64,000 nt of DNA from Flagellimonas hymeniacidonis (GCF_008040165.1 NZ_VRUR01000002.1:1488001-1552000), one strand, 5' to 3'. Shown: positions 26,702-37,091, counted from the first letter of the stretch. Translations and numbers: made by a program. The notes: a model not told the origin generated them from the sequence alone.

Positions 26702-29700
26702 CTACTTGGGTAACTTTTTGGCTGTATTGCCCTTAGGAACAAATCGGATAAGACTATCCTTTCCCATAATATCTGTGGCTTGATTTTCGACTTTGGGAGT
26801 TATCTTTTTTTCTTTCTTTTTGAATACTCTCTGCATTAATTCCTTAAAACTGCCAAAATCAACCTGATAGGAGAGTCCTACACCTTGTGTATAACCCTGT
26901 CTTTCTGCAAGAAATTGTTGTATTTGATTTTCTCTGTTAAAAATTTTGGCACTTAATGTCCCTTCTTCATTTAGAAGCACCTGAACTTCCACATCTCCTG
27001 CCACCACGCTCTCAGAAACACCTCCTACCGGCACTCCTACTCTTCCATTTACCAAAATTCTATCGGATATTTGAGTGGAAACGGTCACCCCTATTCTATT
27101 TTCCGTCTGAATGTCAGCGCTGGTGTCCAAATAACCTTGTTCATAAGAAAGTCCTAAATTGAATTTATCATTATCTCCAGCCAGTATTTGGTTAAGTAGT
27201 CCTGATGCCGTTTGAATCAAGTTACCTGTAACCGCTTGTTGGTTTATCCCCGTTTGTTCATTTACAAAAGTTCCTTGAGCTAACAGGAAGAAAGCATTTC
27301 GCTCTTTTACGGTTGGATCTTGGAGTCTATATTCCAATTCTGACTGCACCACAGAGTTAGTCCCTGGAAAATCAATATCAAAATTAATGTTTGGACTTTC
27401 AAGTTCTCCATCTAAACGTACCACAACTTCTGTGGGAATTCTTGAACTATACCCTTGATTATCCAATAGAGGAGCAGGGTTGGCATTAAGGGCATAAACA
27501 GCCTCCAAATTAAGCTGAGCAGCTAATGGATCTCGTTCCCAAAGAATGGTACCTCCGGGGCGTACCTGGAATTTTTTATCAATAACACCACCATACTTAA
27601 AATTGTATTCACCAGTTACTGCAACAAATTCCCCATACATATTGAATTTCCCGTTGGTATTGATTTCTATCAACAGAATTCCTTCTCCGGTACCTTTTAA
27701 GGAACTTCCAGTACTCTGATCTACTACAATTTCCACTTCTGCTTCTGGTGTTACTGCCAAATCAAAGGCCATTTCCAAGCCTTGGTAATCCTTAAGTACA
27801 CGCTGTTCTTCGAAAGACTCGGTACTACCTTTCTCTATGAAATTAATAAAGGAATAATCCCCCACACTGGTTACATCGCTAAGTGGGATTTTTAAAGAGG
27901 TGCCCCTTGCCGTTGTTGCATCTACCGCGATGGTAAGTGCATCTGTTGATCCATATATACTGCCGGTCCCATTTATAAAACCCGTTCCGTAATACAAAGC
28001 TTCTTCATCAAATCCTGTATTCAAAATCATAAAACGATTGTTCTTGGTATCCACATCTAAATCTAAAGACCAATCTCCAAAAGCGGTATGGTTAATAGTG
28101 CCATCCAACGTAGCTGTGGTTCCTTCGGCAACATCAGAAAGTTCAATATTTTCAAAATAAAAGGTTTGGTCAAAAAGACGAACACGGGAATACGGTGCAA
28201 AATCATAATCCACATTAAGGTATGGAATACCGATACCAGCATCTGTTAAACTCAATGTTCCATTTATAGATGGATTGGCAACGTTTCCAGTAATCTTTGC
28301 AAATCCACTCACCTTACCTCTAATATTGGATATTACTCCATCTCCCAGTGGACTAAATGGTTCAAGGTCAAAATCGGTAAGGTTTGCGGCTATATCCAAA
28401 CGCCGTTCATTGTTTATGTTGGTTACCTTCCCGTTTAGACTCAACTTTTCTTTACCATTATTGTTCAACCATGTGCTTACTCCAAACTGGGTAAGGTCGT
28501 TATTTCCGAAGATCCCGATTTCCAAATCGCCCAACCTTCTATTGTTAACACTGAAGTTTCGAACATTTAAACTAGAGGTCGGTAAATATTTACCATCTTT
28601 TTGCAGAATATTGAGAAATCCATCTACATACCCATCCAACTTTAGGCTGTCAATAGCCGGGGTTATCTTGTTAAGGGAAACTATCTTAAACTGAAGGTCC
28701 AAATCTTTATAGGTAGAATCGGCCAACTCCCCTCTTAACCTGATCTGTTCTTCATTATTATTATCCATTACAACATCTTCAATTCTTATACTATCCAATG
28801 TTCTGTTGATAATGACCTTATTTTTATTATTTCCCCGCTTGTTCAGCACCCAGGTGTTTCCTTTGAAATTTACATCGGACTTTTTTAGTCCTATCACCGA
28901 TTTGTTTTCTTCATTAAAAGTGTGATAGAAATTTAAATTATAGCTGTCATTAAACTCACTTCCTCCTTTAAATTCCGTTCTAAAAAACAAGGTGTCTTTT
29001 AGTGTGGTATTGATGAGGTTGAAATCTTTTACATCATAATAGACAGTGGACATATCTTCAACCGATATGAATGTATTAAAGAGTGGGTTCTTATTATCAA
29101 TCTTCAGCTCAATATTATCAAAATCGTTTCCAAAAGCTTCTATACTGGGTGATTTAAAGGTAAGTTTGAAGTCTCCTTCGTCCGAAATGATGTTTCCCCT
29201 AATAAAAGTGTTAGGGTCAAAAACAACTTCTGGAAAAAAGACATCCACAATTTTATTATAAATCTTAAAATTGAAGTTGAGCCTTTGTCCTTCGGAAATC
29301 TCAAAAGGTTTGTAGTTGGTATAAATGCTTCCGACGGAATTTTGCACCAATTTTCCAATCTCCATCACCTTAAATTTTCCTTTGACATAGCCTGTGATGA
29401 TATCTGGTGAATTTATTTCTACAGTACGTAGGGTATCTGTATCAAAAGAGGAGGTAACAGAAAAATCTTCAAAATAATAGGTGTCGTTCTTATTCTGATA
29501 GGTTGTATTGGAAAACCGAATTTGTCCTTCAATATTGTCGAGTGTGGTTCCAACAATATCCATATTTAAATCTCCTTTAAAAACAGATACACTATCATTG
29601 ATAAAGTTCAATTTTTTGAAATCGGCATGAGCTACCGAGGCTATAAAATTGAAATTGTTTGCATTTTCCCCAAAATCCGCCAATCCCTTAAAATCAAATT

Positions 29701-31141
29701 GAAAATTCTCGTCTTTACTTACTAATGAACCATCAAATAATTTTTCTTTTAGAATTCCTGATACTTTAAGGTCATTATATTCATAATTGTTGAACTCCAA
29801 CTTGTAGACCTCTCCAATAACCTCTGTGTTCAGATATTCAGCTATAAAACCTTTCCCTTCCACATTCACATCCATAGTGGCTAAGCCCAACTGGTCATTT
29901 GGTACAAATTTTCCCAAATCAAAATCTATAAGTGATACAAAACCAATGTAACTGGCATCATCTATGGTTTGAATATTGGTCATCTGCAAATCGGTGTAGC
30001 TGCTACCTATGGCAGTGTTTAGGTTAATCTGTACATCTAGTGAGGTCTCCGTCACTTCAGCATCGCCACGAATGGTAAACTGACCCAATCTTTGTATTGA
30101 AGAAGGAACATTTTTTCCAAAAATATTAGGTAATAATGATCTTAATTGATAATAACTGGAAGTTAGGTTGTCAATATCTGACCGCATAATAAATGGAGCT
30201 TCTTGACTAAACATATTGTCAAATTCAAAATCGCCTCTAATTCCCGTATTCTCTGATTGAACAAAAAGCTCTTCAACTTTTAATCTGTTTAACACCCCAC
30301 TTATATTCCCAGCAAAGGATACCACCTTGTCTTTTCCAAACTCGTTGTAAAATGAATTTACATCATTAAGTGCGACGGTAGATTCATTAAAACTGGCCTC
30401 TACATTGACCCTATCTAAAAATTCAGCAAAATCCTCTCTATTATAATTGAATACCAGACCCCCTCTCAGTTTAGATTCTCCAGTTTGAATTCTGAGAGAA
30501 TCAAATCGCATCTGCTTTTTGGTGTATTTAAAGTTCGTGGACAACTCTTCCAATTGTATGCCCCTTTTGCTCATCAATGATAGCGCTTCAATCCCCAATG
30601 TTACTTCAGGTCCCAATATTTGGAAGTCCTTTGCCAAGACTTCAATATTGGTAAAACTCAAGATTTCCTGTGACTCTGAATTTTCGTCAATAAGTTTAAA
30701 CCTACCATCAGAAATTTCTATTTCATCAGAAGACATAAAAAAAGGCGGTGTACCTGGTGCTCTGGGTTGTCCGTCATCAAGCTTGGCCACAAACACATCT
30801 AAATTGGTATCCCGTTCTCCTTTATAGGTTTTTAAATTAAAGAACAGTCCATCTACATCAATATCGCCAAACTCCATTTTCCCATTGGCCATATTTCTTA
30901 TGTTTAAAATGGAAGTGGTCAATTTTTCAATATAAGCTAGGGTGTCCTTTTGGTAATCTTCAACATAAATGCCCTTTAAGCCCGTATTTAAATTGAATAG
31001 GGATAAGCTAAGACGGTCTATGGAGATATTGGTGCCAAATTCTTCGTTAAGGGATTTTGTGGCATATTTGGCCATTTTGGTCTGCACTGCAGGAATTGAT
31101 AAAATTAAGGAGCCCAATACCATGATTAGCAAGATTGCCAA
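26702..31141 (-). CDS. tamB: TamB/AsmA-like translocation and assembly protein
   Basis: 1479 residues. A hydrophobic N-terminal anchor leads into AVQTKMAKYATKSLNEEFGTNISIDRL, the usual start of Bacteroidota TamB. A very long repetitive beta-rich body follows, and the C-terminal DUF490 domain includes GGTILWERDPLAAQLNLEAVY. It is thought to bridge inner and outer membrane and carry lipids or help outer-membrane protein assembly. The first usable start is TTG at 31141; the frame stays open for 15 more codons upstream (to a TAA) without an ATG or GTG, so the true start is uncertain. Divergent from tsaD. Confidence 0.9.
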   Translation of the reverse strand: MAILLIMVLGSLILSIPAVQTKMAKYATKSLNEEFGTNISIDRLSLSLFNLNTGLKGIYVEDYQKDTLAYIEKLTTSILNIRNMANGKMEFGDIDVDGLFFNLKTYKGERDTNLDVFVAKLDDGQPRAPGTPPFFMSSDEIEISDGRFKLIDENSESQEILSFTNIEVLAKDFQILGPEVTLGIEALSLMSKRGIQLEELSTNFKYTKKQMRFDSLRIQTGESKLRGGLVFNYNREDFAEFLDRVNVEASFNESTVALNDVNSFYNEFGKDKVVSFAGNISGVLNRLKVEELFVQSENTGIRGDFEFDNMFSQEAPFIMRSDIDNLTSSYYQLRSLLPNIFGKNVPSSIQRLGQFTIRGDAEVTETSLDVQINLNTAIGSSYTDLQMTNIQTIDDASYIGFVSLIDFDLGKFVPNDQLGLATMDVNVEGKGFIAEYLNTEVIGEVYKLEFNNYEYNDLKVSGILKEKLFDGSLVSKDENFQFDFKGLADFGENANNFNFIASVAHADFKKLNFINDSVSVFKGDLNMDIVGTTLDNIEGQIRFSNTTYQNKNDTYYFEDFSVTSSFDTDTLRTVEINSPDIITGYVKGKFKVMEIGKLVQNSVGSIYTNYKPFEISEGQRLNFNFKIYNKIVDVFFPEVVFDPNTFIRGNIISDEGDFKLTFKSPSIEAFGNDFDNIELKIDNKNPLFNTFISVEDMSTVYYDVKDFNLINTTLKDTLFFRTEFKGGSEFNDSYNLNFYHTFNEENKSVIGLKKSDVNFKGNTWVLNKRGNNKNKVIINRTLDSIRIEDVVMDNNNEEQIRLRGELADSTYKDLDLQFKIVSLNKITPAIDSLKLDGYVDGFLNILQKDGKYLPTSSLNVRNFSVNNRRLGDLEIGIFGNNDLTQFGVSTWLNNNGKEKLSLNGKVTNINNERRLDIAANLTDFDLEPFSPLGDGVISNIRGKVSGFAKITGNVANPSINGTLSLTDAGIGIPYLNVDYDFAPYSRVRLFDQTFYFENIELSDVAEGTTATLDGTINHTAFGDWSLDLDVDTKNNRFMILNTGFDEEALYYGTGFINGTGSIYGSTDALTIAVDATTARGTSLKIPLSDVTSVGDYSFINFIEKGSTESFEEQRVLKDYQGLEMAFDLAVTPEAEVEIVVDQSTGSSLKGTGEGILLIEINTNGKFNMYGEFVAVTGEYNFKYGGVIDKKFQVRPGGTILWERDPLAAQLNLEAVYALNANPAPLLDNQGYSSRIPTEVVVRLDGELESPNINFDIDFPGTNSVVQSELEYRLQDPTVKERNAFFLLAQGTFVNEQTGINQQAVTGNLIQTASGLLNQILAGDNDKFNLGLSYEQGYLDTSADIQTENRIGVTVSTQISDRILVNGRVGVPVGGVSESVVAGDVEVQVLLNEEGTLSAKIFNRENQIQQFLAERQGYTQGVGLSYQVDFGSFKELMQRVFKKKEKKITPKVENQATDIMGKDSLIRFVPKGNTAKKLPK

Positions 31142-31191
31142 TAGTAATCGTAACAGTATTTTCCTTAGTTTTCTGATAGGGCTTTATGTTT

Positions 31192-31199
31192 TACCTTTG
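31192..31199 (+). promoter_or_regulatory. tsaD: candidate -7 box for tsaD
   Basis: TACCTTTG fits TAnnTTTG and lies 26 nt before the GTG start of tsaD, in the 84-nt gap between divergent tamB and tsaD. No clear -33 TTTG is seen at 19 nt, so the assignment is tentative. Confidence 0.4.
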
Positions 31200-31225
31200 C
31201 TTGACCAATTTTTGTTCCAAAACCT

Positions 31226-32254
31226 GTGGCAAATAAAAAAAATTACATTCTTGCAATAGAATCTTCTTGTGATGATACTTCTGCAGCCGTTTTGTGCAAT
31301 ACAAAAGTGCTAAGCAATGTGGTGGCAACACAAGAAATACACAAGCAATATGGGGGTGTTGTTCCAGAATTAGCATCCAGAGCCCATCAACAAAATATTG
31401 TTCCAGTGGTACATCAAGCCTTGGCCAAAGCAAATATCGATAAAAAACAACTATCTGCCATAGCTTTTACAAGAGGTCCAGGACTTATGGGCTCTTTATT
31501 GGTGGGAACTTCTTTTGCCAAGTCATTGGCCTTGGGTCTTGACATTCCATTAATTGAAGTAAACCATATGGAAGCTCATATTTTGGCACACTTTATTGAT
31601 GATGAAAGCATGACTGCACCTGAGTTCCCTTTTTTGGGCATGACGATAAGTGGAGGGCATACGCAAATTGTTAGGGTAAACAGTTATTTTGATATGGAAG
31701 TGCTAGGCGAAACATTGGATGATGCGGTAGGCGAAGCTTTTGATAAAAGTGCCAAATTAATGGGGTTGCCTTATCCTGGTGGACCATTAGTAGACAAAAA
31801 TGCACAACTTGGGAATCCAAGAGCGTTCGACTTTCCAAAACCTAAGGTTGAAGGGCTTAATTTTAGTTTTAGTGGATTAAAGACTAGTATTCTATACTTT
31901 CTAAAGCGTGAAACCAAAAAAAATCCTGACTTTGTGGATGAGAACATCAACGATATCTGTGCTTCCGTTCAGTATACCATATTGGAAATTTTAATGGACA
32001 AACTCAAACTTGCCGTAAAGCAAACTGGGATTCAACACATCGCAATTGGCGGTGGGGTTGCCGCCAACTCAGGTATTCGAAAAAGGTTAAAAGATGCGGA
32101 GAAGGAACTGGGATGGACAACATATATTCCTAAATTTCAATATTGTACAGATAATGCGGGTATGATTGGCATTGTAGGGTATTTAAAATTTCTAGAAGGG
32201 CAATTCACCAATCAAAGCGTTGGGGCCAAAGCCAGATATGCGATTGGAAGTTGA
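31226..32254 (+). CDS. tsaD: tRNA N6-threonylcarbamoyladenosine transferase TsaD
   Basis: 342 residues. The Kae1/TsaD signature is complete: LAIESSCDDTSAAVL at the start, the metal-binding NHMEAHILAHF, SGGHTQIV, GGVAANSGIRKRL and the CTDNAGMIG end block. It transfers threonylcarbamoyl to A37 of ANN-decoding tRNAs together with TsaB and TsaE. The start codon is GTG; no ATG exists between it and the first conserved residues. It is read together with the TfoX-like and rsmE genes downstream. Confidence 0.96.
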   Translation: MANKKNYILAIESSCDDTSAAVLCNTKVLSNVVATQEIHKQYGGVVPELASRAHQQNIVPVVHQALAKANIDKKQLSAIAFTRGPGLMGSLLVGTSFAKSLALGLDIPLIEVNHMEAHILAHFIDDESMTAPEFPFLGMTISGGHTQIVRVNSYFDMEVLGETLDDAVGEAFDKSAKLMGLPYPGGPLVDKNAQLGNPRAFDFPKPKVEGLNFSFSGLKTSILYFLKRETKKNPDFVDENINDICASVQYTILEILMDKLKLAVKQTGIQHIAIGGGVAANSGIRKRLKDAEKELGWTTYIPKFQYCTDNAGMIGIVGYLKFLEGQFTNQSVGAKARYAIGS

Positions 32255-32291
32255 TGGTTAAATCTTTACCTTTTTACGTTCAAACATAAGA

Positions 32292-32618
32292 ATGGCATAC
32301 AACGAAGAACTAGCAAGCAGAATTCGGCATGCATTAACAATGTTTCCGGAAGAATTTACCGAAAAGAAAATGTTCGGGGGAATAGCCTTTTTACATCAAG
32401 GAAAAATGACCGTTGGTCCAGTAAAGAATGATCTAATGGTTCGTGTTGTAGGACATAAAATGCCAGACATCTTAACACATGACTTTGTAAGGCCTATGGA
32501 TTTTACAGGTAAACCCATGAAAGAGTTTATTTTTGTCTCTCCTGAGGGTTATAAAACCGAAGAACAACTTCAAAACTGGATTGAATTGGGTTTGGAGCAC
32601 GCAAAAAGTAAACTATAA
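32292..32618 (+). CDS. TfoX N-terminal domain protein
   Basis: 108 residues consisting of one TfoX_N domain: EKKMFGGIAFLHQGKMTVG near 24-42 and LMVRVVGHKMPDIL. Full TfoX/Sxy competence regulators also have a C-terminal helix-hairpin domain, which is missing here. Stand-alone versions are common and have no settled role. It lies 37 nt after tsaD and 3 nt before rsmE. Confidence 0.85.
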   Translation: MAYNEELASRIRHALTMFPEEFTEKKMFGGIAFLHQGKMTVGPVKNDLMVRVVGHKMPDILTHDFVRPMDFTGKPMKEFIFVSPEGYKTEEQLQNWIELGLEHAKSKL

Positions 32619-32621
32619 TTT

Positions 32622-33329
32622 ATGCAACTCTTTTACAATCCTTCACTGGACAATAGCTCTAAACAATTCTTTTTCACAGCTGAGGAAAGCAAACATATCC
32701 TAAAAGTATTGCGAAAGAAAGAGGGAGATGTTTTACACATCACCAATGGCAAGGGATATTTGTTTAAAGCGGAAATTCTAATCACTGATTTACAAAAATG
32801 TAAAGCACAAGTAATTTCCACCAAAAAAAGCATTCCCAAACGATACGCCCTGCATCTTGCCGTGGCACCAACCAAAATGAACGATCGCTACGAATGGTTT
32901 TTGGAAAAGGCCACAGAAATAGGAGTGGATGAAATAACACCCATTATTTGTGAACATTCCGAGCGTAAGGTGGTAAAGTTAGAGCGCATGGAGCGTGTGT
33001 TGCAATCAGCAATGAAACAGTCGTTGCAAACCCGTTTGCCCAAATTGAACCCCCCAATTTCTTACAAAGATTTTATGCGTCAAGAAATGGACAGCCTAAA
33101 ATTTATTGCGCACTGTGGTGAAGGTGAAAAAATGGAACTAAAAAGAAGAGTGGCAGCAGACAGAGACCTTGTTATTCTTATAGGCCCTGAAGGTGACTTT
33201 TCAAAAACCGAAATAAGTTTAGCATATTCTAAAGGTTTTGTGCCTGTATCCCTAGGAAACAATCGCTTACGAACTGAAACAGCGGCAATTGTAGCATGTA
33301 CAACTGTCGTCATTATCAATAGCTATTAA
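32622..33329 (+). CDS. rsmE: 16S rRNA (uracil(1498)-N3)-methyltransferase
   Basis: 235 residues of the SPOUT fold. An N-terminal PUA-like domain contains HILKVLRKKEGD. The C-terminal knot has EWFLEKATEIGVDEI, IGPEGDFSKTEI and SLGNNRLRTETAAI, which form the SAM pocket. It methylates U1498 in helix 44 of 16S rRNA. It ends 4 nt inside the convergent DUF1223 gene. Confidence 0.96.
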   Translation: MQLFYNPSLDNSSKQFFFTAEESKHILKVLRKKEGDVLHITNGKGYLFKAEILITDLQKCKAQVISTKKSIPKRYALHLAVAPTKMNDRYEWFLEKATEIGVDEITPIICEHSERKVVKLERMERVLQSAMKQSLQTRLPKLNPPISYKDFMRQEMDSLKFIAHCGEGEKMELKRRVAADRDLVILIGPEGDFSKTEISLAYSKGFVPVSLGNNRLRTETAAIVACTTVVIINSY

Positions 33330-34111
33330 CGCACAATTGGTGCTTTGATTGCTCCAGTAATATCAAGGTTATCGGCTTCAATAAGAACCATGAGGGTCAA
33401 ATTATCATTCGAGGACACTAACTTAGGAATCGCTATTGAGGATGTACCTTTTTGAGTGGTAACAGGAATATACTTTTCTGCCACAACGATATTGCTGTTC
33501 TTTAAAACCCTGTTTCTATTTTCCCCTCTTTTAACCGAGGTAGTGCGCTCATCCAATACCAAAACAACCCTAAGCTGCTTGTTGGTAAAATCCCCATCAA
33601 CCGTATAATCAAATGATATTGAACTCCCACTTGTTTTCTTTACATCAAGATTTATTGCATTTGCTGCTTTTTTTGTTTTGTATACATTCAGTTTGGAATA
33701 CATTTTCGATTGGTTAGAACCAACAAAGTGCTCTTTACCATTAATAACCAACTGAGGAGTATAATTGCTTCTATATCTAAACTTACTATTGTAATCCCTT
33801 TGCTTTTTTGTATAGACAGATTTACTAAAAGGATCTTCCCAACCTATATAGTTCCAATAGTCCACATGATAAGACAACGCATACACATTTTCAGGGTATT
33901 CCTTTTTTACCTTTTCCAAGAGTACATCGGCTGGTGGGCAACTAGAACACCCTTGTGAGGTAAACAACTCTAAAACTATGGAAGGCATATATGCCTCACT
34001 TTTAACAACGCTATTTTTCTCTTCTGCTATGTTTTCTTGTTTACCAGTATAAAATGCCATCAGAGACATTCCTATAAAGACCATGGTAGGAATTATGATT
34101 TTTTTAAACAT
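33326..34111 (-). CDS. DUF1223 thioredoxin-fold periplasmic protein
   Basis: 261 residues. An N-terminal hydrophobic segment serves as signal peptide or anchor (about 4-22). The DUF1223 domain begins LELFTSQGCSSCPPADVLL with a CxxC pair at C55 and C58. It continues with YALSYHVDYWNYIGWEDPFS and SNYTPQLVINGKEHFVGSN. The fold is thioredoxin-like, so a periplasmic redox role is plausible but unproven. It is convergent with rsmE and divergent from the DUF4159 gene. Confidence 0.85.
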   Translation of the reverse strand: MFKKIIIPTMVFIGMSLMAFYTGKQENIAEEKNSVVKSEAYMPSIVLELFTSQGCSSCPPADVLLEKVKKEYPENVYALSYHVDYWNYIGWEDPFSKSVYTKKQRDYNSKFRYRSNYTPQLVINGKEHFVGSNQSKMYSKLNVYKTKKAANAINLDVKKTSGSSISFDYTVDGDFTNKQLRVVLVLDERTTSVKRGENRNRVLKNSNIVVAEKYIPVTTQKGTSSIAIPKLVSSNDNLTLMVLIEADNLDITGAIKAPIVR

Positions 34112-34119
34112 GAATACTG

Positions 34120-34127
34120 TATTTTTG
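34120..34127 (+). promoter_or_regulatory. candidate -7 box for the DUF4159 gene
   Basis: TATTTTTG fits TAnnTTTG and lies 23 nt before the preferred ATG at 34151. It supports starting the DUF4159 gene there and not at the upstream ATG at 34037, which lies inside the divergent DUF1223 gene. Confidence 0.45.
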
Positions 34128-34150
34128 ATTTCTTAGTTATTCGTGGGAAA

Positions 34151-34801
34151 ATGAAACAACTTACCAAGCTGTGTGGTTTTTTAACTTTTTTTGTGATAAG
34201 CCTATGTCACGGTCAAGAAATAGCTGTATTGAAATACGGTGGTGGTGGGGATTGGTATTCTAACCCAACAGCTCTGCCAAACTTAATACAGTTTTGCAAT
34301 AGTAACATAGGCACAAAAATTAATCCAAAACCAGAAACCGTGGAAGCCGGTAGTGTTTCCATTTTCCAATACCCCTACATTCATATGACAGGGCACGGAA
34401 ATGTCTTTTTTACAAATGAAGAAGCGGAAAACTTAAGAACTTACCTAATGTCGGGTGGTTTTTTGCATATTGATGATAATTATGGCATGGAGCCTTATTT
34501 GAGGAGGGAACTAGAAAAAGTATTTCCAAATAAGCAATTACGAGAACTCGGCGGTGATCATCCTATTTTTAATCAGAAGTATAAATTCCCAGCCGGCTTG
34601 CCCAAAATCCATGAGCATGATGGCAAAAGACCACAAGCTTTGGGCATTTTTGATGAAGGGAGATTACTACTACTCTTTACCTTTGAAAGTGATTTAGGAG
34701 ATGGCTGGGAAGATCCTTCCGTACATAACGACCCAGAAGAGGTCAGGCTAAAAGCACTCCAAATGGGAGCCAATATTGTAGAATATGCCTTTAAAAGCTA
34801 G
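34151..34801 (+). CDS. DUF4159 secreted protein
   Basis: 216 residues from the ATG at 34151; the frame is open back to 34037 but only this start gives a signal peptide (about 1-21, ending CHGQE). The DUF4159 domain follows: LKYGGGGDWYSNPTALPNL, TGHGNVFFTNEEAENLRTYL, GGFLHIDDNYGMEP and GDHPIF. It resembles glutamine amidotransferase-like folds without catalytic residues. The AI-2E-type permease gene begins 3 nt after its stop. Function unknown. Confidence 0.85.
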   Translation: MKQLTKLCGFLTFFVISLCHGQEIAVLKYGGGGDWYSNPTALPNLIQFCNSNIGTKINPKPETVEAGSVSIFQYPYIHMTGHGNVFFTNEEAENLRTYLMSGGFLHIDDNYGMEPYLRRELEKVFPNKQLRELGGDHPIFNQKYKFPAGLPKIHEHDGKRPQALGIFDEGRLLLLFTFESDLGDGWEDPSVHNDPEEVRLKALQMGANIVEYAFKS

Positions 34802-34804
34802 TTT

Positions 34805-35905
34805 ATGACTTCAAAAATAATAGCCAATGGAATTTTAAGGGCGGTAACCATTATTGTAGGGGTTGTTCTTTTAGCCTATTTTTTATTTAAGATTCAATCC
34901 GTTTTGGCTTATCTGGCCATTGCAGCGGTAATTGCACTTTTAGGGAGGCCTGTAGTGCTTTTTTTAAGGCGAAAATTAAAATTTCCCAATACCCTTGCCG
35001 TGATAGTTACAATGGTTTTTATGCTAGCCATTTTTCTTGGAATTTTAGCACTCTTTATTCCTTTGATTTCCGAACAGAGTAAAAACTTATCCCTTCTAGA
35101 TATTGAAGCTTTAAAAGCCGATGTAAATACACTCTATTTACAAATTCTTGAATATTTTGGTGCTACTACAGCTAATGTTACCCATTTGATTGAAGACTCG
35201 GATTTGGAGAAAAATGTATTGGAAGGGTTGGATTTGGGATTCATACCAAACTTCCTTAATTCATTTGTGAACACCTTAAGTAATTTTAGCATTGGTCTTT
35301 TTTCCGTTCTTTTTATATCCTTTTTCTTTTTGAAGGACAGCAAACTTTTTCAAAATGGGATGTTGACTTTTGTTCCAGACAATAAAGAAAGTAATTTGGT
35401 GAAATCTGTTGATAAAATCAATGGATTATTATCCCGATATTTTGCAGGAATCCTACTTCAACTTTTTATTTTATTCGTTATTTATACCATTGCACTTTTG
35501 ATTGCTGGTGTCGAAAATGCCATTGTAATTGCATTCCTTTGCGCGCTCTTTAATATCATTCCATACATTGGTCCAATCATTGGTGGTGCAATCATGATAA
35601 CGTTGACGATGACCAGTTTTCTAGGGGCAGATTTTAGTACTATAATTTTGCCCAAAGCGCTATACGTTTTTATAGGTCTGATCATTGGTCAACTTATTGA
35701 CAATTTCTTTTCCCAACCTTTCATTTTTTCAACAAGTGTAAAATCACATCCTTTAGAAATTTTTCTTGTGATCATCATTGCTGGACTTGTTTTTGGTGTT
35801 GTTGGCATGGTGGTAGCAGTACCCGGATATACTGCAATAAAAGTGATTTTAAAAGAGTTTTTGGCTGAAAATTCAGTAGTGAAAAAGTTGACTAAAAACT
35901 TATAG
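34805..35905 (+). CDS. AI-2E family transporter
   Basis: 366 residues with about seven to eight helices. It shows the family layout: two N-terminal helix pairs, a soluble middle part (about 95-150) and a C-terminal cluster with NIIPYIGPIIGGAIM and VFGVVGMVVAVPGYTAIKV. The family includes the TqsA autoinducer-2 exporter and sodium/proton antiporters, so the substrate cannot be told. It is 3 nt after the DUF4159 gene. Confidence 0.88.
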   Translation: MTSKIIANGILRAVTIIVGVVLLAYFLFKIQSVLAYLAIAAVIALLGRPVVLFLRRKLKFPNTLAVIVTMVFMLAIFLGILALFIPLISEQSKNLSLLDIEALKADVNTLYLQILEYFGATTANVTHLIEDSDLEKNVLEGLDLGFIPNFLNSFVNTLSNFSIGLFSVLFISFFFLKDSKLFQNGMLTFVPDNKESNLVKSVDKINGLLSRYFAGILLQLFILFVIYTIALLIAGVENAIVIAFLCALFNIIPYIGPIIGGAIMITLTMTSFLGADFSTIILPKALYVFIGLIIGQLIDNFFSQPFIFSTSVKSHPLEIFLVIIIAGLVFGVVGMVVAVPGYTAIKVILKEFLAENSVVKKLTKNL

Positions 35906-35912
35906 TTTTAGT

Positions 35913-37091
35913 TTGAATGAGCATATTTTAAATACTGGTGTACAGAATTTTATAAATAAAAATTGGAATGCTGACATCATGTCAGTTTTACTAAAAAAGC
36001 AACTTTTTGAAGGAATTTCGCAAAAAGAGTTGGCTGAACAGCTAGAAGCAAAAAAAAAGTGCAAGGACAAACTCCCCTCTTGGTTTAATACCGCTAACAT
36101 TTATTACCCAAACAAACTCAATATTGAGCAAACGAGTTCAGAACAAACAGCTCGTTACAAATCCAAACTTATCAGCGGGGAAACACTCTTGGATTTGACG
36201 GGTGGATTTGGTGTTGATACTTACTCCTTTTCAAAACAATTTGCTGCTGTTTTTCATTGCGAAATCAATCAAGAATTAAGTGAAATTGCAAAACATAATT
36301 TTGAAATACTTGATCAACACAATATCACGTGTATTTCTGAAAATGGTCTTCAATTTCTCAAAAGTACCATTCAAAAATTTGACTGGATTTACATTGACCC
36401 TTCCCGAAGAGATGATGCAAAAGGAAAAGTTTTTTTGTTAAAAGATTGTTTGCCCAATCTACCTGAAAATCTTTCTTTTCTCTTTGAGAAAACCAAGTAT
36501 GTTTTGATTAAAGCTTCTCCCCTTTTGGATATTTCCCAAAGCATTAAAGAACTGGATTTTGTAAAGGAAGTCCATATAGTGGCTATCAACAATGAGGTGA
36601 AGGAGTTGCTTTATATTTTGGAATACGATTTTAAACGAGAGACTACTGTCCATGCTGTAAACCTCACCCAAGATAAAGAAGTTCATTTTAGTTTTGCGCT
36701 GCAGGGAGAATCAGCTTCGATTATAGCATGTGGTTCTCCAGAAAATTATTTGTACGAACCCAATTCCGCTATTTTAAAATCTGGAGGGTTTAAATCTGTA
36801 GCGAAAGCCTATGACGTGAAAAAGCTACACCAACATTCGCATCTATATACCTCTAACTCTTTGGTTGATTTTCCTGGAAGAAAATTTGAAATAAGGAATA
36901 TTCTCCCCTATTCTAAAAATGCACTAAAAGAATTAAAGCTTTCCAAAGCCAATATCACTACTAGAAATTTCCCTATATCTGTGGCAGAACTGCGCAAGAA
37001 ACATAAGATTAAAGATGGTGGGGATGTTTATTTGTTTTTTACCACGAACCTGAACAGTGAACTTGTGGTTCTCATGTGTAAAAAACCTTAG
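35913..37091 (+). CDS. class I SAM methyltransferase with THUMP-like domain
   Basis: 392 residues. An N-terminal helical part (about 1-85) includes LLKKQLFEGISQKELAEQLEAK. A methyltransferase domain follows with LLDLTGGFGVDTYSF as motif I and WIYIDPSRRD as motif IV. The C-terminal part (about 320-390) resembles the THUMP-like domain. Related proteins are suspected RNA methyltransferases; the target is unknown. The start is TTG, 7 nt after the transporter stop; an ATG at 35917 is out of frame. It ends 4 nt inside the convergent VanX-like gene. Confidence 0.8.
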   Translation: MNEHILNTGVQNFINKNWNADIMSVLLKKQLFEGISQKELAEQLEAKKKCKDKLPSWFNTANIYYPNKLNIEQTSSEQTARYKSKLISGETLLDLTGGFGVDTYSFSKQFAAVFHCEINQELSEIAKHNFEILDQHNITCISENGLQFLKSTIQKFDWIYIDPSRRDDAKGKVFLLKDCLPNLPENLSFLFEKTKYVLIKASPLLDISQSIKELDFVKEVHIVAINNEVKELLYILEYDFKRETTVHAVNLTQDKEVHFSFALQGESASIIACGSPENYLYEPNSAILKSGGFKSVAKAYDVKKLHQHSHLYTSNSLVDFPGRKFEIRNILPYSKNALKELKLSKANITTRNFPISVAELRKKHKIKDGGDVYLFFTTNLNSELVVLMCKKP